Shown here piece by piece: positions 48,803 through 61,417 of a stretch of 64,000 bases of DNA. The stretch's first letter is position 1, and each line of letters begins with the position of its first letter. The DNA is from Polytrichum commune. Lineage: Eukaryota; Streptophyta; Polytrichopsida; Polytrichales; Polytrichaceae. Below the pieces are notes generated by a model. The model did no database searches, was not told where the DNA came from, and was given only the letters and a program-made list of their open reading frames with translations. The stretch lies in NCBI GenBank assembly GCA_950295325.1, contig OX485809.1, positions 39,713,081 through 39,777,080 on the forward strand. Direction: 5' to 3'. Both the position numbers and the translations under genes were made by a program.

Positions 48803-50801
48803 AAAAAAAAAATAAAGATATATAACTTACTATTACAAGTATTAATCAACAATGACAATATAAATCATTTTACATGTGAAACATGAGTAGCTAGTAGAAT
48901 TGTTGCATTCAAATGAGTGTTGCCCAATCTTACTTCCACGTCAAGCTTTCATTAGATTCTCTTTTCTTATGTGCGACCCTCCACGGAGAAGACTTGTAAG
49001 TTTCATAGGTTTAGAAGATGGAGCTTGAAAATGACAACATTCTGACCTAAAGTTGTGCATTTAGGCATTCAGTTATTACAACCATTCATTCATTAGACTC
49101 CTGCCATGTTAACACAAATTTTGTTCACCAAAGGCTGAAGTTGTGGACCTAACTTAATTAAGATGCCAATGAATCTGAGAGGTCAGCTCCAGGGATGCCG
49201 ACAATTCTGTCCAGAACTACTGTCTAGCTCTGCTACTGTACACCTAACTTATGCTTTTTCCAAAGAAACGTATTTGCAGAACCAGCCTGGCCTTGATGAA
49301 GAGGTTTACATAACCAGGACACATGCGGAGGAGGCGTCTGTATACACGGGTTGTATGTGGGCTGAGCTCTGTTGCCTTTGTCAACATCAAAACTGAACGG
49401 AATCGACTAGACATACCTATCGTTGTGGTAAAGGGCCAGAGGTGATAACGTACTGAATTGAAAGGCATTTAGAGAGACACATATCACATACAGTTGCGAA
49501 TGATGGCCATGAGCCCCCCAGCTGGGCTAAGAATTATAATATGCGATCAAATTAGTAAATATAAGTGGCCGCATCTGAGTCTGATAGTATCGGACCTGCA
49601 TGCATCTTATATTTGACCATGCTTACTGTAGCTTGTAGCCTGGAATCCTCTTCAATGCGTTCTACCTCATCTGTTTTCAATTTGCAATACAGTTAGTGAA
49701 TTCTCAGGGAATCTAAACTTGTTTTTTCATGACGCTGGAGCCCTAGACTTCATCACCTCTGTCCCAATATCTAGGACCATGGTAGAAGTAGCAATTTCAC
49801 CAGTGGTACCATCTACCTCTCTCTTAGATATCGGTTAGTCTAGAGGATCCCCTTGTACAAGGATCATTAGCATATTTCAAATTAAGCCATGACTGCAAGG
49901 ACAACTATGAATCCTGTATGATATATGTACTGTAACTGTGATTTAGCTGGCATGATGCACATGAATGCTCATCACTTTGCATTTGCAAGATCAGATTAAA
50001 GGGGCATTGGATATGCGTGAACTTTTCCTCTTCTCTTCTCTGCTCTTCTCTACCATAATTGCTATGTTGCGAGGCAGATGTTTCCTGCAGGGTCATTTTT
50101 CTTTTTGACCCATTTTGTTGACGGCCATTTGCTACTATTTAGATTTAACCAAAGAGTGCTGGACTTCGATCATGATGATTTGGACCACTACAGTTCTTTT
50201 AGCCTGAAAAGATAATTTATATCTGGGGTAATTTAAGATGAGTTGCTTTTACAGGAGGTGTTCGGAGGTTCTGCTGTTATAAACATTCATTATAATAATT
50301 GTTGCTGTTATAAAGAAATGTTGAATGATATTGTGATGAGGAGTTCTAGGTTCGGAGAAAATCTCTGAGAACGTTCGAGGTTCAGAGTCCTTCTTGTGCA
50401 AGATGTTCATGTAACCTTCATGCCGCATATTCCTGTGGAGACTATGAAAACTGACTACTCACAGATTCCGAACCTCTTCTTCTGCGGATCCACCTGCGGG
50501 ATCCACCTGCGGATCGACCAGCTCAATTTCCAAGGAGTGCCATCAGCAAGATCGTCATTGCGGATCTACCAAAATCTATTTTGGTAGAGTACCTTATACT
50601 GGAAATCTAGGATTCCAGCAAGTGCAACTATACTAGACTTATTGCATGAAGACATTTTCGCATAATTTTCTACATCAAATGTTCCACTTTATTTTTGCTA
50701 TTAATACATGTTTATAGACCAGTACTGATGGTCACCGTGCGTGGCTTTTCCTGCAGATTTGCACTTGAATTGCATTTTTCTGACAAACAAACTATCATAA
50801 A

Positions 50802-53800
50802 ATGAATTATCAGCATCACCATAGCTCGTCGTCGATTGAGTTGGGCCAGTCTACCATTAGTGACTCAACAATCTGCAATGCATGTATTGGTTCGGGACAT
50901 CCTCTTTCCCATACAAGGGATTGTGATAAACATATGGGATCTTCATTGGAGCCAGATGCCAACTCTTATTTAGAGCTCCATGATTTCAGGTTTGCAATTT
51001 TCCTTGCTCCAAGTAATTTATCAGCCTTCCTCCGTAAAATGGCTGTACAGGAATTTAATTCATATTTCAGAGCTTGATGCTATCTTTTCCAAGAATGGAA
51101 AATCTTAGAACCGTATGAATTTTTTTGCAGAGTAAAGACTCACGAGTTCATGCTAGCTATTAAACCAGAAGTGTATATGATTATCAAACGACTAGTAAAT
51201 TGATCCTATTTGCAGGGCAACGCCCACCTGTTCGAAAGGAATATTCGGCAAGGTGTTGAACCCACGCTCCAATGCCATTCTTCGATACAACCAATGGTTC
51301 CTTGTTTCTTGTGTGGTGGGAGCGGCCATTGACCCATTATTTCTCTCTGTTCTTGCCATCAACAAAGAACTTTCTTGCTTGTATATGCAAAAGGGGTTTG
51401 CAATTGCCACCACCACATTGAGATCCTTGGTCGACATCATGTATATGTGGCAGATATGGTTACAACTAAAACTAGCATATGTTTCCAAGAAATCTCTTAT
51501 TCTTGGTCAGGGAGAACTTGTCTGGGATGCTCGTAAGATTGCAAGGCACTACCTCCTCCCCCTTCGGAGGTTCTGGTTCGATGCTTTTGTAATACTGCCC
51601 ATACCCCAGGTACTACTTTTTGGATACTACCATTGCTTGACTCACTGCGGAATTGGCAGAATGTTTGGAAAAAAGTTTTCAAAAAAACACTTTTGTGCAT
51701 TCTCAAGTGAGCCTAAGTTTTGGTAACTCGATTTAATATTGGATTTGTAATCAGGTGATGATATGGGTATTTCTACCAGACAGGATTTCCAGAGGTGGAG
51801 CTACAATGCACATCATGAACTATATCCTCATGACCTTCTTATTTCAATACATTCCTAGAGTTGTGCACTTCGTCTTATTCGGTTGGCGTCTCCAACGAAT
51901 AAATGGTTATATCTTTGGCACAGCCACGTGGGGATTTGTCCTCAATTTCGCTATGTATTTGTGTGCCGCTCATGTAGGTATCTCCACCTTGGCTTAAATG
52001 TTTTCTTCCAATTTCTGGCTCAGACAACTGAGAATTATCATGTAAAGTGTATGTTCATCTACGGTGTGGTCACTGGGTCAAATGATCTTGTTGACATGGC
52101 TATTCTTGTTTGTAAAGGATGGAACACATCATCACTTCTAACTACACTGATTGTCCCATGTAGTACATGTAGTATGAATTCCCTGAACACTTACTATTTT
52201 GCCAAGTCTCAAATTTAGCAAGGGCTGAGTGATACTAAATTCATGAATACATATTCATATACCATACATTTCAAAAAAATTAGTGCGTGTTCTAAGGTGT
52301 TTGTAGAGTGGTATAAAAAAAAGTATATGCAAGCACATGCTTGTCAACATAATATTACTTAGTCCTATGGTTGAAATCCATTTCTATACATAGCATCTAA
52401 CATGGACCTTACCTTGCCAATAGTGCAGTTTGGTAACTGGATGCCTATTACAATCCATGGTCAGGTCTCTTGTATCCACATAACGTTACTAAGGTTCATG
52501 CTCCCTTACCCACTCTAAATAGAAGAGATGCTATGTTTCATGGTGACCTGGCCAAGTTATTTTCATGCCCTATTTGAAATAACATTAGTATGCTTCACCT
52601 GCCACTGAATTGCAGGTTGCTGGTTGCATTTGGTATCTACTCACAGTGCAGCGAGTGGAGTCCTGCATATACGAACAGTGTGAATTCATGGCCAATTGTT
52701 CTTACAGAAATATGGGTTGCCCCATTTCTGTTTCATATGGGTCGCAACCTCCGGTGGCTTGGGCACAAGGTCCCAGTATCATCCACTCAACCTGCTCCAT
52801 ATCTACAGCAGTCCGCTCTAATGCCAATTACAGCTTTGGGATTTACTCTCTTGGAGTACCCCTAGTGACAGACACCAATCCTGTGAACAAGATTGCGCTT
52901 CCACTCTTTTGGGGTATAATGACGATGAGGTAAAGTAGTCACCCAAAATATACATGGAACACTGCACTACTTTATGCCAATCTCCTTCACTTGTGTAGCT
53001 GTGAATAGCATGCATGTAATATTCCATGAGTCCTTGGGTCCATGTTTTATTTCCACAATATCAGTGTTTGATATCAGCGCCATCTATGTGGTGAAAGCTC
53101 AGGCCAGAGGTATCACCAATCATCTGATCATATATTGTGGGTAGTGGCAGTTCTTTTGGCAATGCTTTGTACCCCACGGATCATACCTTGGAGATCGCTT
53201 TTAGTATCCTGGTCATCACTTGTGGTCTACTTCTATTCACTATGCTGATCGGCAACATTCAAGTAAGTCTATGGCACCTATGTGGAAACAATTCGGCTTT
53301 GGTACTTTTCCTCGGGTGGCAAATCTAGTCTCCTATAATCAGCTGCTGCTAAACCACTTCTATTCCTGAATCTTATGTATTGTTTATTTGTTACTTCACA
53401 ACTGGGAGAAATGTGCTTGGAAAGATAGCATTAACAGGAATAAGTTGACACCTTTTCTGTGAATAACAAAACAGAGCATTATTCAGTTGCTACCCATCAT
53501 TCCATTCTAATAATATTAGTGATAGTGTTTCGCCTGAGCTTATCACGCTGAATTGTTGGTAAGAGAGAATAAGCATGATATAGTTCCGAGTAGTGTCTGA
53601 CTTATTCCCGGCCTCACCCAGCCTAAAGTCGTAGTTGGATCATGTTTTGGGATTTGCACTCTCAAATATGGACGCTTATTCTAGACTCTTCTTTTTGCAC
53701 TCTTCTTTTTTATCTCTATCCTTGAAGTAGGGGTCACCATCCAAACACTATAAGGACGTAGGGGTACTTTGACATGAAAATAGTAGGGCTCCATGACATT

Positions 53801-56800
53801 GAAAAAAAACATTTGTGTCGAAGCCAACAAAAATAAATAGTGTTTAGTGATTCTTCTTCCATATATGGTAGTTGTTTCACTTCTTTGTCATGTAAAAGGT
53901 CTATGAAGATTTTCTTATATTTTTGGCTACTCAATAAATCTAGATCTATGTTTACTTAGTAGATATAGAATCCATCCAAGCTTACTCATTAGTTATAAAT
54001 TCTATGTATATTATTGAGTTCACATTGAGGAATGTTCTCTCTTTGTTTAGTTTAAAGATCTTCTTATAATGATCTATTTCCCCTCTTATAAATTGTTATA
54101 TTTTTGGCCACTCATTCAAGCTTACTCACTAGATACCATTTTTATTATTGAATGTCCGTAAAGGAATGTTTTATCTTTGTTTGGTTTTAGAGATCTTCTA
54201 GATCTAGATGTGAGCCACCTTCCTAAGTAATTACTAATTAAGGTGGGAGAGAAGGAATTATTGCATACAAGTGTCTCTTATTCATACAACATAGAAGCAC
54301 TCATATAGTAAACCGTCTGTATTATACTATTTTAAGTTATTTAGACACCGAATTTAGGTTAAAAGACCCCAAAATAGTCTAGTCCAAGTCATTTGAGATG
54401 AATCTGTCAAAAATCTATAGGGGATAAGTTTTTATGTTGGATGAATGAAAGGTAATTTACTTGATAAATCCTTAAAAATGTAAATCCCTACTTGATAAGT
54501 CCTTGCATTTCAAGAGAAAGGTGGCCTTCGAACTCACATAGAATGGTTTGAAGCACTCTCTTGTACATGTGTAGTGCAACGAGTTAGTGGCTAGGGCATC
54601 CAAGTGGGGGCCATGAGGTCCAAAGTCTAATTCCTTTGGCCACCACCCTTGACATAGCCTTGTAGGTGGAGGCCTACCACCATGTTATGCAAGCTTTTTC
54701 ATGAGATGACTGTAAATATCGAATTTATAACAATACTGACAACAATACTGACAAAAGCTACTACCCAAAAGTACCTTGTTAGAATGAAGAACTGCTAGTG
54801 TTTTAAAATTAAAAATATGAGAATGGTTGTGTCTAAAAATAAGACAGGTCTAGGATGATTGATGGCTGACATAGATGGCCTCAGTGGACCACACATGTCA
54901 CGCTCGGCCATTGTGTCCTATTGATGTTGAAAACGGTGTCATAAGAACCCAGCCTTCCTACTACTCTAGTGAGAGCCCCAAGATAACTACTCACATCTTT
55001 AAAAAAATCCAATCTTCTCAAAATTTTCTGATCCAAAAAATGCTTGCAATTCAGAAGCTGCTACAAAACAGCGCTTAATATGCTTTAAATCGTTTTAGCA
55101 ACTCAGAACCTGTTTCTAAAGATGCTGACACCTGTGGGCGCTACAGATAGTTGCCACCGTGAGGCATTTTGCAGTGATGTGATTGTCCGAAAGTAATTGG
55201 ATGGGCACAAATATAATGATCGAGGTTAATGAACCACCTGCACATGGATTCAAATACAGTTTGTCAAGGTCACTGAACGTCTGCATTGAGATGAGTAATT
55301 GTCGTGCCTCTCGATTTCCAGGTTTTCCTCCATTCAATCACTGCAAAGAAGGTGCAGTCACAGCTCCGCGTCCGGGATCTTGAGTGGTGGATGCGGCATC
55401 GGCAGTTGCCAGTTCTGCTTCGGCAACGTGTGCGTCAATATGAGCGCCAGAATTGGGCGGCCACGTGTGGTATCAACGAAGAGGCCACTATCCAGAATCT
55501 GCCTGAGGGTCTCCGCCGGGACATCAAGCGCCATCTCTGCCTCAACCTTGTTCGTCAAGTAATATGAGCCTCCTTCCCTTCTATTTTCCCATGTGAAATG
55601 CAAATTTAGGACCTAAATGTCCAGTGAGCTGACTGTGTTTCAGCCATGGCAGTCAATGCAGCAGCTCTACACTAGTACTGATGTGTGCAATTTCGTTGCC
55701 CCACGCCAATCAATCGACATTCCACACCAATTTGGATACTTTAGACCATGGTAAAAGATACAAGATATATGCTTTTTACTGTGGTTGCTACACAGATTGA
55801 AACACAATGTTATAAGTTTTTGTGACCTGGTTTTGACCCAGGGTATTTGCATGGGTACGTAAAGAGGCAACCTCTTTGCAAAAGGCAACGTAATTGCACA
55901 TAGTAGCGTAGATCTTAAGATAATAAATAACAAGCTCATTCAGTTATATGTTAACCAAAATGCTCTGATTTGGGTTCTTGTGGACCATTGTCTTGGATGT
56001 TTTTTTGACAATGGAATAAAACTTGTTCCAAAAAAATTAAATTAATTAAATAGGCTTAAAACAGCATCATCAACAAACCTCCAATTAACTCATCATAGTC
56101 TGAGAGAATTAGTAACTCATGTCTACATGCAAAACTTTATGTGTGCAGGTGCCGCTATTTCAACATATGGATGACCTTGTACTCAACAATATTTGTGAAC
56201 GCCTGAAGACTGTGATATTCATTGAAAACGAGACGGTTAGTCATCAATTCAAGTTCCTCCCGTTTTGACCTAATTCCAGTCATGATGGCAATTAAGGTCT
56301 ATAAGAGGCACTTTTTATAATGTAAAAATCAACCGAGTTCTTAATGACTCATGTTTGTATCATTTTTGTAGGTGGTGAATGAAGGTGAGCCAGTGCAACA
56401 AATGTTGTTCATAGTGCGAGGCCACATGCAGAGCTCATACCGGCTGCGACATGACAATACCATTATCTCATCCGTCCTGGGTCCGGGCAACTTCTGTGGC
56501 GATGAACTTATATTGCGGTGTCTGGACAAATCCCTCGGGGGGAACCTGCCCATCTCAACTTCATCACTGACAACATTGGAAGTGACAGAGGCATTTGGGT
56601 TGGAAGCGCAAGACTTGGAGTATATCATGAAACATTTCCCACACAGGTTTGCAAATGCGAAGCTACAACGCACAGTTCGCTTTCACTCATCGAGATGGCG
56701 CACGTGGGCTGCAGTTTCAATCCAATTAGCCTGGCGACGCCATAAAGCTCGCCACTGGACTAGCTGCAGAATGAATGCGACCACCTCTCAAACACTCCAT

Positions 56801-56968
56801 GATTTCGCCAACACACCTCCCATGTACTCCACCCTCACACAGCCTGCCCAGGAAGACAGACTGCGGTTGTACACAGCCATGTTTTCATCACCCAAGCCCC
56901 AAGATGACATCAATCATGATATCAAGGTTCCTCAACAAAGTCATCAGATCGAACCTTGTGCTTACTAG
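50802..56968 (+). CDS. Cyclic-nucleotide-gated cation channel (group IVa-like CNGC), 8 exons
   Basis: Exons 50802-50989, 51216-51609, 51755-51973, 52616-52929, 53145-53262, 55322-55558, 56149-56235 and 56372-56968. All phases close; 717 aa. An in-frame TGA lies 21 bases before the ATG. CNGCs are plasma-membrane tetramers that pass Ca and K under cyclic nucleotide and calmodulin control. The N-terminus has Cys/His spacing (C25, C28, H33, C41) as in CNGC19/20-type proteins. Six membrane spans and a pore (FWGIMTM then SSFGN, 374-378) follow, then a C-linker (EWWMRHRQLP, RVRQYERQNWAATCGINEE), a cyclic-nucleotide-binding fold with phosphate-binding cassette FCGDELILRCLD (560-571), and an IQ motif (SIQLAWRRHKAR, 635-646). 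The pore triplet FGN is unusual. A further upstream exon cannot be excluded, since CNGC19/20 have longer N-termini. Confidence 0.93.
53898..54200 (+). repeat. Two-copy tandem duplication in CNGC intron 5
   Basis: TATATTTTTGGCTACTCA, CCAAGCTTACTCATTAG, TATTATTGAGTTC, GAGGAATGTTCTCTCTTTG and AAAGATCTTC recur in the same order about 180 bp downstream. The second copy (about 54098-54195) is shorter. Confidence 0.65.
54575..54720 (+). repeat. Possible degenerate tRNA-derived SINE
   Basis: In CNGC intron 5, GAGTTAGTGGCTAGGGC followed about 30 bases later by GGTCCAAAGTCTAATTCC resembles decayed box A and box B of a tRNA promoter. An unrelated tail follows. No target duplication was found, so the call is weak. 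Confidence 0.3.
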
Positions 56969-58439
56969 ATAGACCATAAGTTTGATGATATCTACGAAGG
57001 TATGTGGGCATTATTTGGTTCGTTTCTCAAGTTCTCCAACTTCCACCGATTAGGTTAAATGTACAATGAAACTTGTGTTGTATTAGCATATCTATGATGA
57101 AGTATTAGCGCAAACCGATCCTCTCATCTATTAGTTATGGTTATCGAAAGTGTATATTTGTTGGTTCCGTAACCGAATACATAGGTCTTCTCAACTGTGT
57201 TCACTATTGAGTGTGGAATATTTATAAAAATTTGAAGAAGTAGTCCAATCTCTTTCAAACATGTGCCTTTATGATGTTTGCTCTTTGATCCTCACCAAAC
57301 CACACACCAATCAAATTGAAGTGTCCGGTTAAGTAAAAGAATCAAATAGCACTCGCACACCTTTTACACTTGGGAAGTGGACGGTGGTTGGCTCTATGTG
57401 CATTGGCATAGTTTGCAAGGACAATGGACGGACAGTGGGCGTTCAACATTGACATGTTGAGCAATATTTAAGGACTCCGACTTGCCCAATAATTGAACTT
57501 AAATGGTAGGAGTAAGGTAGATGAGGCTAATGTGGACACCTTTAGCCCTAGGGAATCATCTAGCCAATGGATTCGAGCATTAGAAGCTTGAGCAAGTTAG
57601 TAGTTACGAATCATGACCAAAGAATTTGAAAATGTTGAAATCGGAGTTGAGGATAGTGTGGATCTAGGCTTTGGAATCAAAGATTCTCCACTTCCAATTT
57701 GGTATTACAAGGGGGGACTCTTGCATCACTCAATGTTGTGTAAGTGGACAACATCACTAGCAAATTCTACAAGGATCATTTGCCAATGAAAATCAAGTTT
57801 AGTGCTAGTATAGATTGTTTCATGTCTCTAAAGTGGTCACGGGTAAGTTAAATGTTGGCGAACTAGCTTTTAAAACTTCTGATCCTCACATAATGGACGA
57901 ATATAATTTCTAAACATCACAAATTCATTACAATCAATGACACAAGTCCCATTGTTGTTGAAAAAACCAATTGATATGATTAGTTGAAAGTACACATACT
58001 AAACATCTCTTGATATGCAAGCACTTTTTGGGTGAGCTGAGTAATGTTTGTTGAGACATTGAGACCATTGAGGGTTAACTTGTCCTTGTGTTATAATTTT
58101 ATTGAACCAACTTTGATACATATCTAAATTTTTTAATTTTTTTTAAAAAATCACATAAAAATCAAACAAGCTAGATCTAAGTGCTAAAGTTAAACCAACA
58201 CCCTCCCAAAAACTAAGACTTTGAAATCGTGCACAATGAATACATATTGATTCTAAGAATGCCCAACCACCTTAACATCAAGGTCCCATATTGGTTTTGG
58301 ATCATCTACCAACCATACCTTGAATCCCTTACAAATTTTGCTTAAATCAATCAAATAAGAGATGTTTGTGTGTTGGTGAGTGGACTAAAGTCCAATAAGT
58401 CAACGTCACATCCTAATTTAAGAACCAAGAAAACACACC

Positions 58440-59709
58440 CACTTTGAGAGGAGTTGGACCCCCTCAGATGTGTTACAACCACCATGTTAAAAGTAACAAA
58501 GATTTGACCCCACCAAGGATAACCCATCATAACCACTAGCCAAGGACAACTCCCACTCCACCAACAAAGGATAACCCAAGACCACCAAAAAAATCAACTA
58601 GAATGCCTAGCTACCTATGTATGTTGTTGCTTCTAATTCCATGTGATTTCATTTTATCCCTCCTACAAAATACAATATTATATGATGATGCCAAGATGAC
58701 ATCAAATATGGCGGAGCCTCTTTTGAACGCCCAATATGCCTACAAACTCCTTAAGATACAAAAAAAATACCCTATGCGTAAAAATAACATCCATTTATGT
58801 TGCCCTCCACTTCACGAAAGAAAACACTGCATATTCATACATCTTCACTAATGGCCTCAACCCCATCTACCTCATCCACAACCATCTCCACCAACCCTGC
58901 TCCCAACATAACCATCTTGACAAACTACTTATACGAGCCATAACCCGATGACTATCACAACACACATTCCCATTCATACTCCAAAAAATATGCACACACT
59001 CATGATTATTGGGTAACAAAACTACCAACAAACTTGTCAAATACAGGGTTAAGAAACCCCTCCAAACAATACCCCCAGCCCCTCCCTCCAAAAAAACAAT
59101 AAATAAAAATAAATTAATGTCTCACATACCACCCCCTTATGGCACTTTAAAATCCTCACACAACACCTCCATATCACATCATCAAACACCTCAACTCCTA
59201 CATACATAAGGATTACACCAATCAACTTACAACCGCAATCTACCTCAGTACCCATATGTAGCAAATGGCTCAATGATCCACTAGGTCACTCCTCCTTCTC
59301 CAACTACTTCTAGTCAACCTATTCGAACAATGCTACATCCCCTTTATATGCATACGTGTAGTAAATCCATATGATAGTTATTCAGTACCTTACCTTACTC
59401 ATGCTCAACATGTAAACTAAGAATAGCACCCACAACTTGTGCTCCCCACCTAAGCAAACACCAAAACCACATACACACAACAAAACCTCAAGATTGATAT
59501 CTTACAACATGATACGCAAACCCAAACAATTAGCTCGTATTAAGGGATGATACAACCTCCCTAAGACACCCCCAAAAATCAAACCCAACTCAAATTGCAA
59601 GGTAAGCCATCATGCCCTCATAACACCCACCCTTTAGATGCACAACATTGCTAAACACAAACCCACTATTTCCCTACTAGGCCTATAGTGCGCCCCCCCC
59701 CCCCCCCCC
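58440..59709. other. A+C-rich, G-poor block ending in a C homopolymer
   Basis: Over about 1.2 kb the plus strand is dominated by A and C, with few G. Words such as CCACC, AACCC, CATACC and ACAACACC recur without a fixed period. Several open frames exist only because of this bias. Similar but shorter blocks lie in 1900-4780. It may be a transposon interior or an old, strand-biased repeat; I cannot assign a family. Confidence 0.5.
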
Positions 59710-60072
59710 TTTCATTGGGTACTAATAGGGACTACCTCCGACAAGTAGCACTTGTTCCATAGCCATGCTCAGTAAACCATCTCAAGGTTCACATACAAGC
59801 TTGTGGCTATGATTAAAGTGAAGCGTCCGTCATTCACACCAACCCTATAGGTTGGCCTTTCTCTCTCTCTAGGTTTTCCAAATTGGCTCAACTCTTCGAG
59901 TGTTTTTATGTTCCTTTTTGTCAAGCTATTCACATTGTTCCTTTGGTATGTAAGACTATCTAAATCTACAAAGACTATGACTACCAAAACTCAATATATT
60001 GGAAGGCTTTATAGAAGGTGCCAAAAATTTGGTAATACATTTTTCACCTAGTGGCCCACCCTTTGCATATTA

Positions 60073-60230
60073 AATTAGGATTATGGTGGTATCGGAACTC
60101 AAATGAGTCAAAGTGGAATTATGACTTAACTGATCATATAACAATGATGCTATTATTGCCTTAGCTTTAATGACATATGTTTTAGGGCCAAATATTTTTG
60201 AGCTAAATCATGTGGATGAAAAAATATCAA
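60073..60230 (+). pseudogene. Decayed relative of the transposon-borne 71-aa ORF
   Basis: The translation in pieces (LWWYRN, KWNYDLTDHI, then after a frame change IIALALMTY and FELNHVDEK) lines up with GLCWYQKG, KWTYYLTDHL, IIALAIMTY and YELHPGDEK of the two intact copies. A frameshift and loss of the flanks make it non-functional. It is not bounded by the CTCGGGGGGTGCAC ends, so it may be a remnant of the gene family that was captured. Confidence 0.55.
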
Positions 60231-60399
60231 TAACATTCTCATTTGAAACCTTAGTATAAATACATGAGTGCAATATAGCATTAGTACATATACATCGGTT
60301 TTCCTCCACAAATATTTCGAATATAGGGAATTTTATATCATAGTCACCCATGCACGTCATTTAGAGTTCCAACAAAGAGTCCACCCCCGGGCCACATTT

Positions 60400-60642
60400 A
60401 ATTACCTATCATATATTTTTAGGAACACATGTATTTGAGTGGTATGTGGTTTTGTGTGGTTCCAAGATTGGATACCAAAAAGCATTATGTCTGAAAGAGA
60501 TTGGACAATATCCTCAAAATATGATAATCACTCTAGGCTCAATAGCCAACATAATTTGGGGGCAGGGGGCAAGGGTAGGGGCGGGGCTATTTGACCATTA
60601 ATGAGCACAAGAATCTTCACTTTGACCAAAGATAATGCCAAC
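60400..60642 (+). repeat. Dispersed repeat family A copy, interrupted by a transposon
   Basis: TATTTGAGTGGTATGTGG, GTGGTTCCAAGATTGGATAC, ATATGATAATCACTCTAGGC, CAATAGCCAACATAA and TTGACCATTAATGAGCACAAG match family A. The copy stops where the TIR element begins at 60643. Confidence 0.6.
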
Positions 60643-61417
60643 CTCGGGGGGTGCACTGTACTAAACATGTACGAGTATACGTGAGTGCACAAGAGGGGTA
60701 TTGATTTGGACCTTGCCGTATTACGTATATATATGGTATACATGTTATAATTTATAGTTACGTACATATATGGAAGGCCTTTAAAAAGTATACAATAATT
60801 GTACTTGTATGGTACTGTTACTATACTACATATCATAAGTTTTCATATTGGATGAAATTAGGATTAACGATTTTCGTTAGCAACCGTATAGGGTAGTATG
60901 AACCATGTACAAGGTGTCAAGGTAATATCGGGGAAAGAGGCAGTATTAGGGTTTTGAAATGATTCGTTCAGCTCAAAGTAACAAGGAGATTGGTTTATGT
61001 TGGTATCAAAAAGGGGCTAACAACAAGTGGACATATTATCTTACTGATCATTTGATGGTAGACTTAGAGACAATAATTGCATTGGCTATAATGACATATA
61101 TTGGTGAATCAAATGTTTATGAGTTACATCCGGGAGATGAAAAAGTTTTCAACGACTTTGTTGATGAAAGCTAGGATATTTTGTTATACATATTATAGGG
61201 GTTGGTTATTGTTCAAAAGTATATTTGTATACTTATGTTAATGACTATATATGAATGGATGTTTTTTTGTGTATACATATTGTCACTTGTATATTTATTG
61301 TTGCAATTGTATGTGTATTACTTCATTTCACAAAAAATAACTTGTATATAGGGGGTTTTTAGAGTATGCAGTGAACGCACGTGATTCTAGGTTTTAATGA
61401 AAGGTGCACCCCCCGAG
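60643..61417 (+). mobile_element. TIR element with 8-bp TSD and conserved 71-aa ORF, copy 2
   Basis: Terminal repeats CTCGGGGGGTGCAC at both ends and perfect 8-bp target duplications ATGCCAAC at 60635-60642 and 61418-61425. The 775-bp element is nearly identical to the reverse complement of 43523-44307, with mostly single-base differences. It is inserted into a family A repeat. The perfect duplication suggests a recent insertion. Confidence 0.9.
60959..61174 (+). CDS. Small conserved transposon-borne ORF, unrecognised (copy 2)
   Basis: 71 residues, same start and stop as the frame at 43981-43766. Substitutions are limited to the WTYYLTDHL segment and VDES near the end. Both frames are intact although the flanking non-coding parts also differ, so either the insertions are young or the frame is conserved. 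Function unknown; no transposase signature is seen. Confidence 0.4.
   Translation: MIRSAQSNKEIGLCWYQKGANNKWTYYLTDHLMVDLETIIALAIMTYIGESNVYELHPGDEKVFNDFVDES

Larger units (their letters stand above)
39355..50801. other. Long intergenic region between COQ6 and CNGC genes
   Basis: No gene seen in about 11.4 kb. Identified contents: a C run at 40067-40078, a captured-ORF transposon (43523-44307), a hAT-type element (46725-47297) and a dispersed repeat (48660-48802). 39720-43500 and 44320-46700 are AT-rich with no recognised element. 47300-48060 has a 110-codon minus-strand open frame without recognisable similarity. 49160-50800 is presumably CNGC upstream sequence. Confidence 0.55.

Noticed and set aside
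51192-51706. Minus-strand open frames across CNGC exon 2
   Set aside because: They are antisense shadows of a well-supported coding exon.
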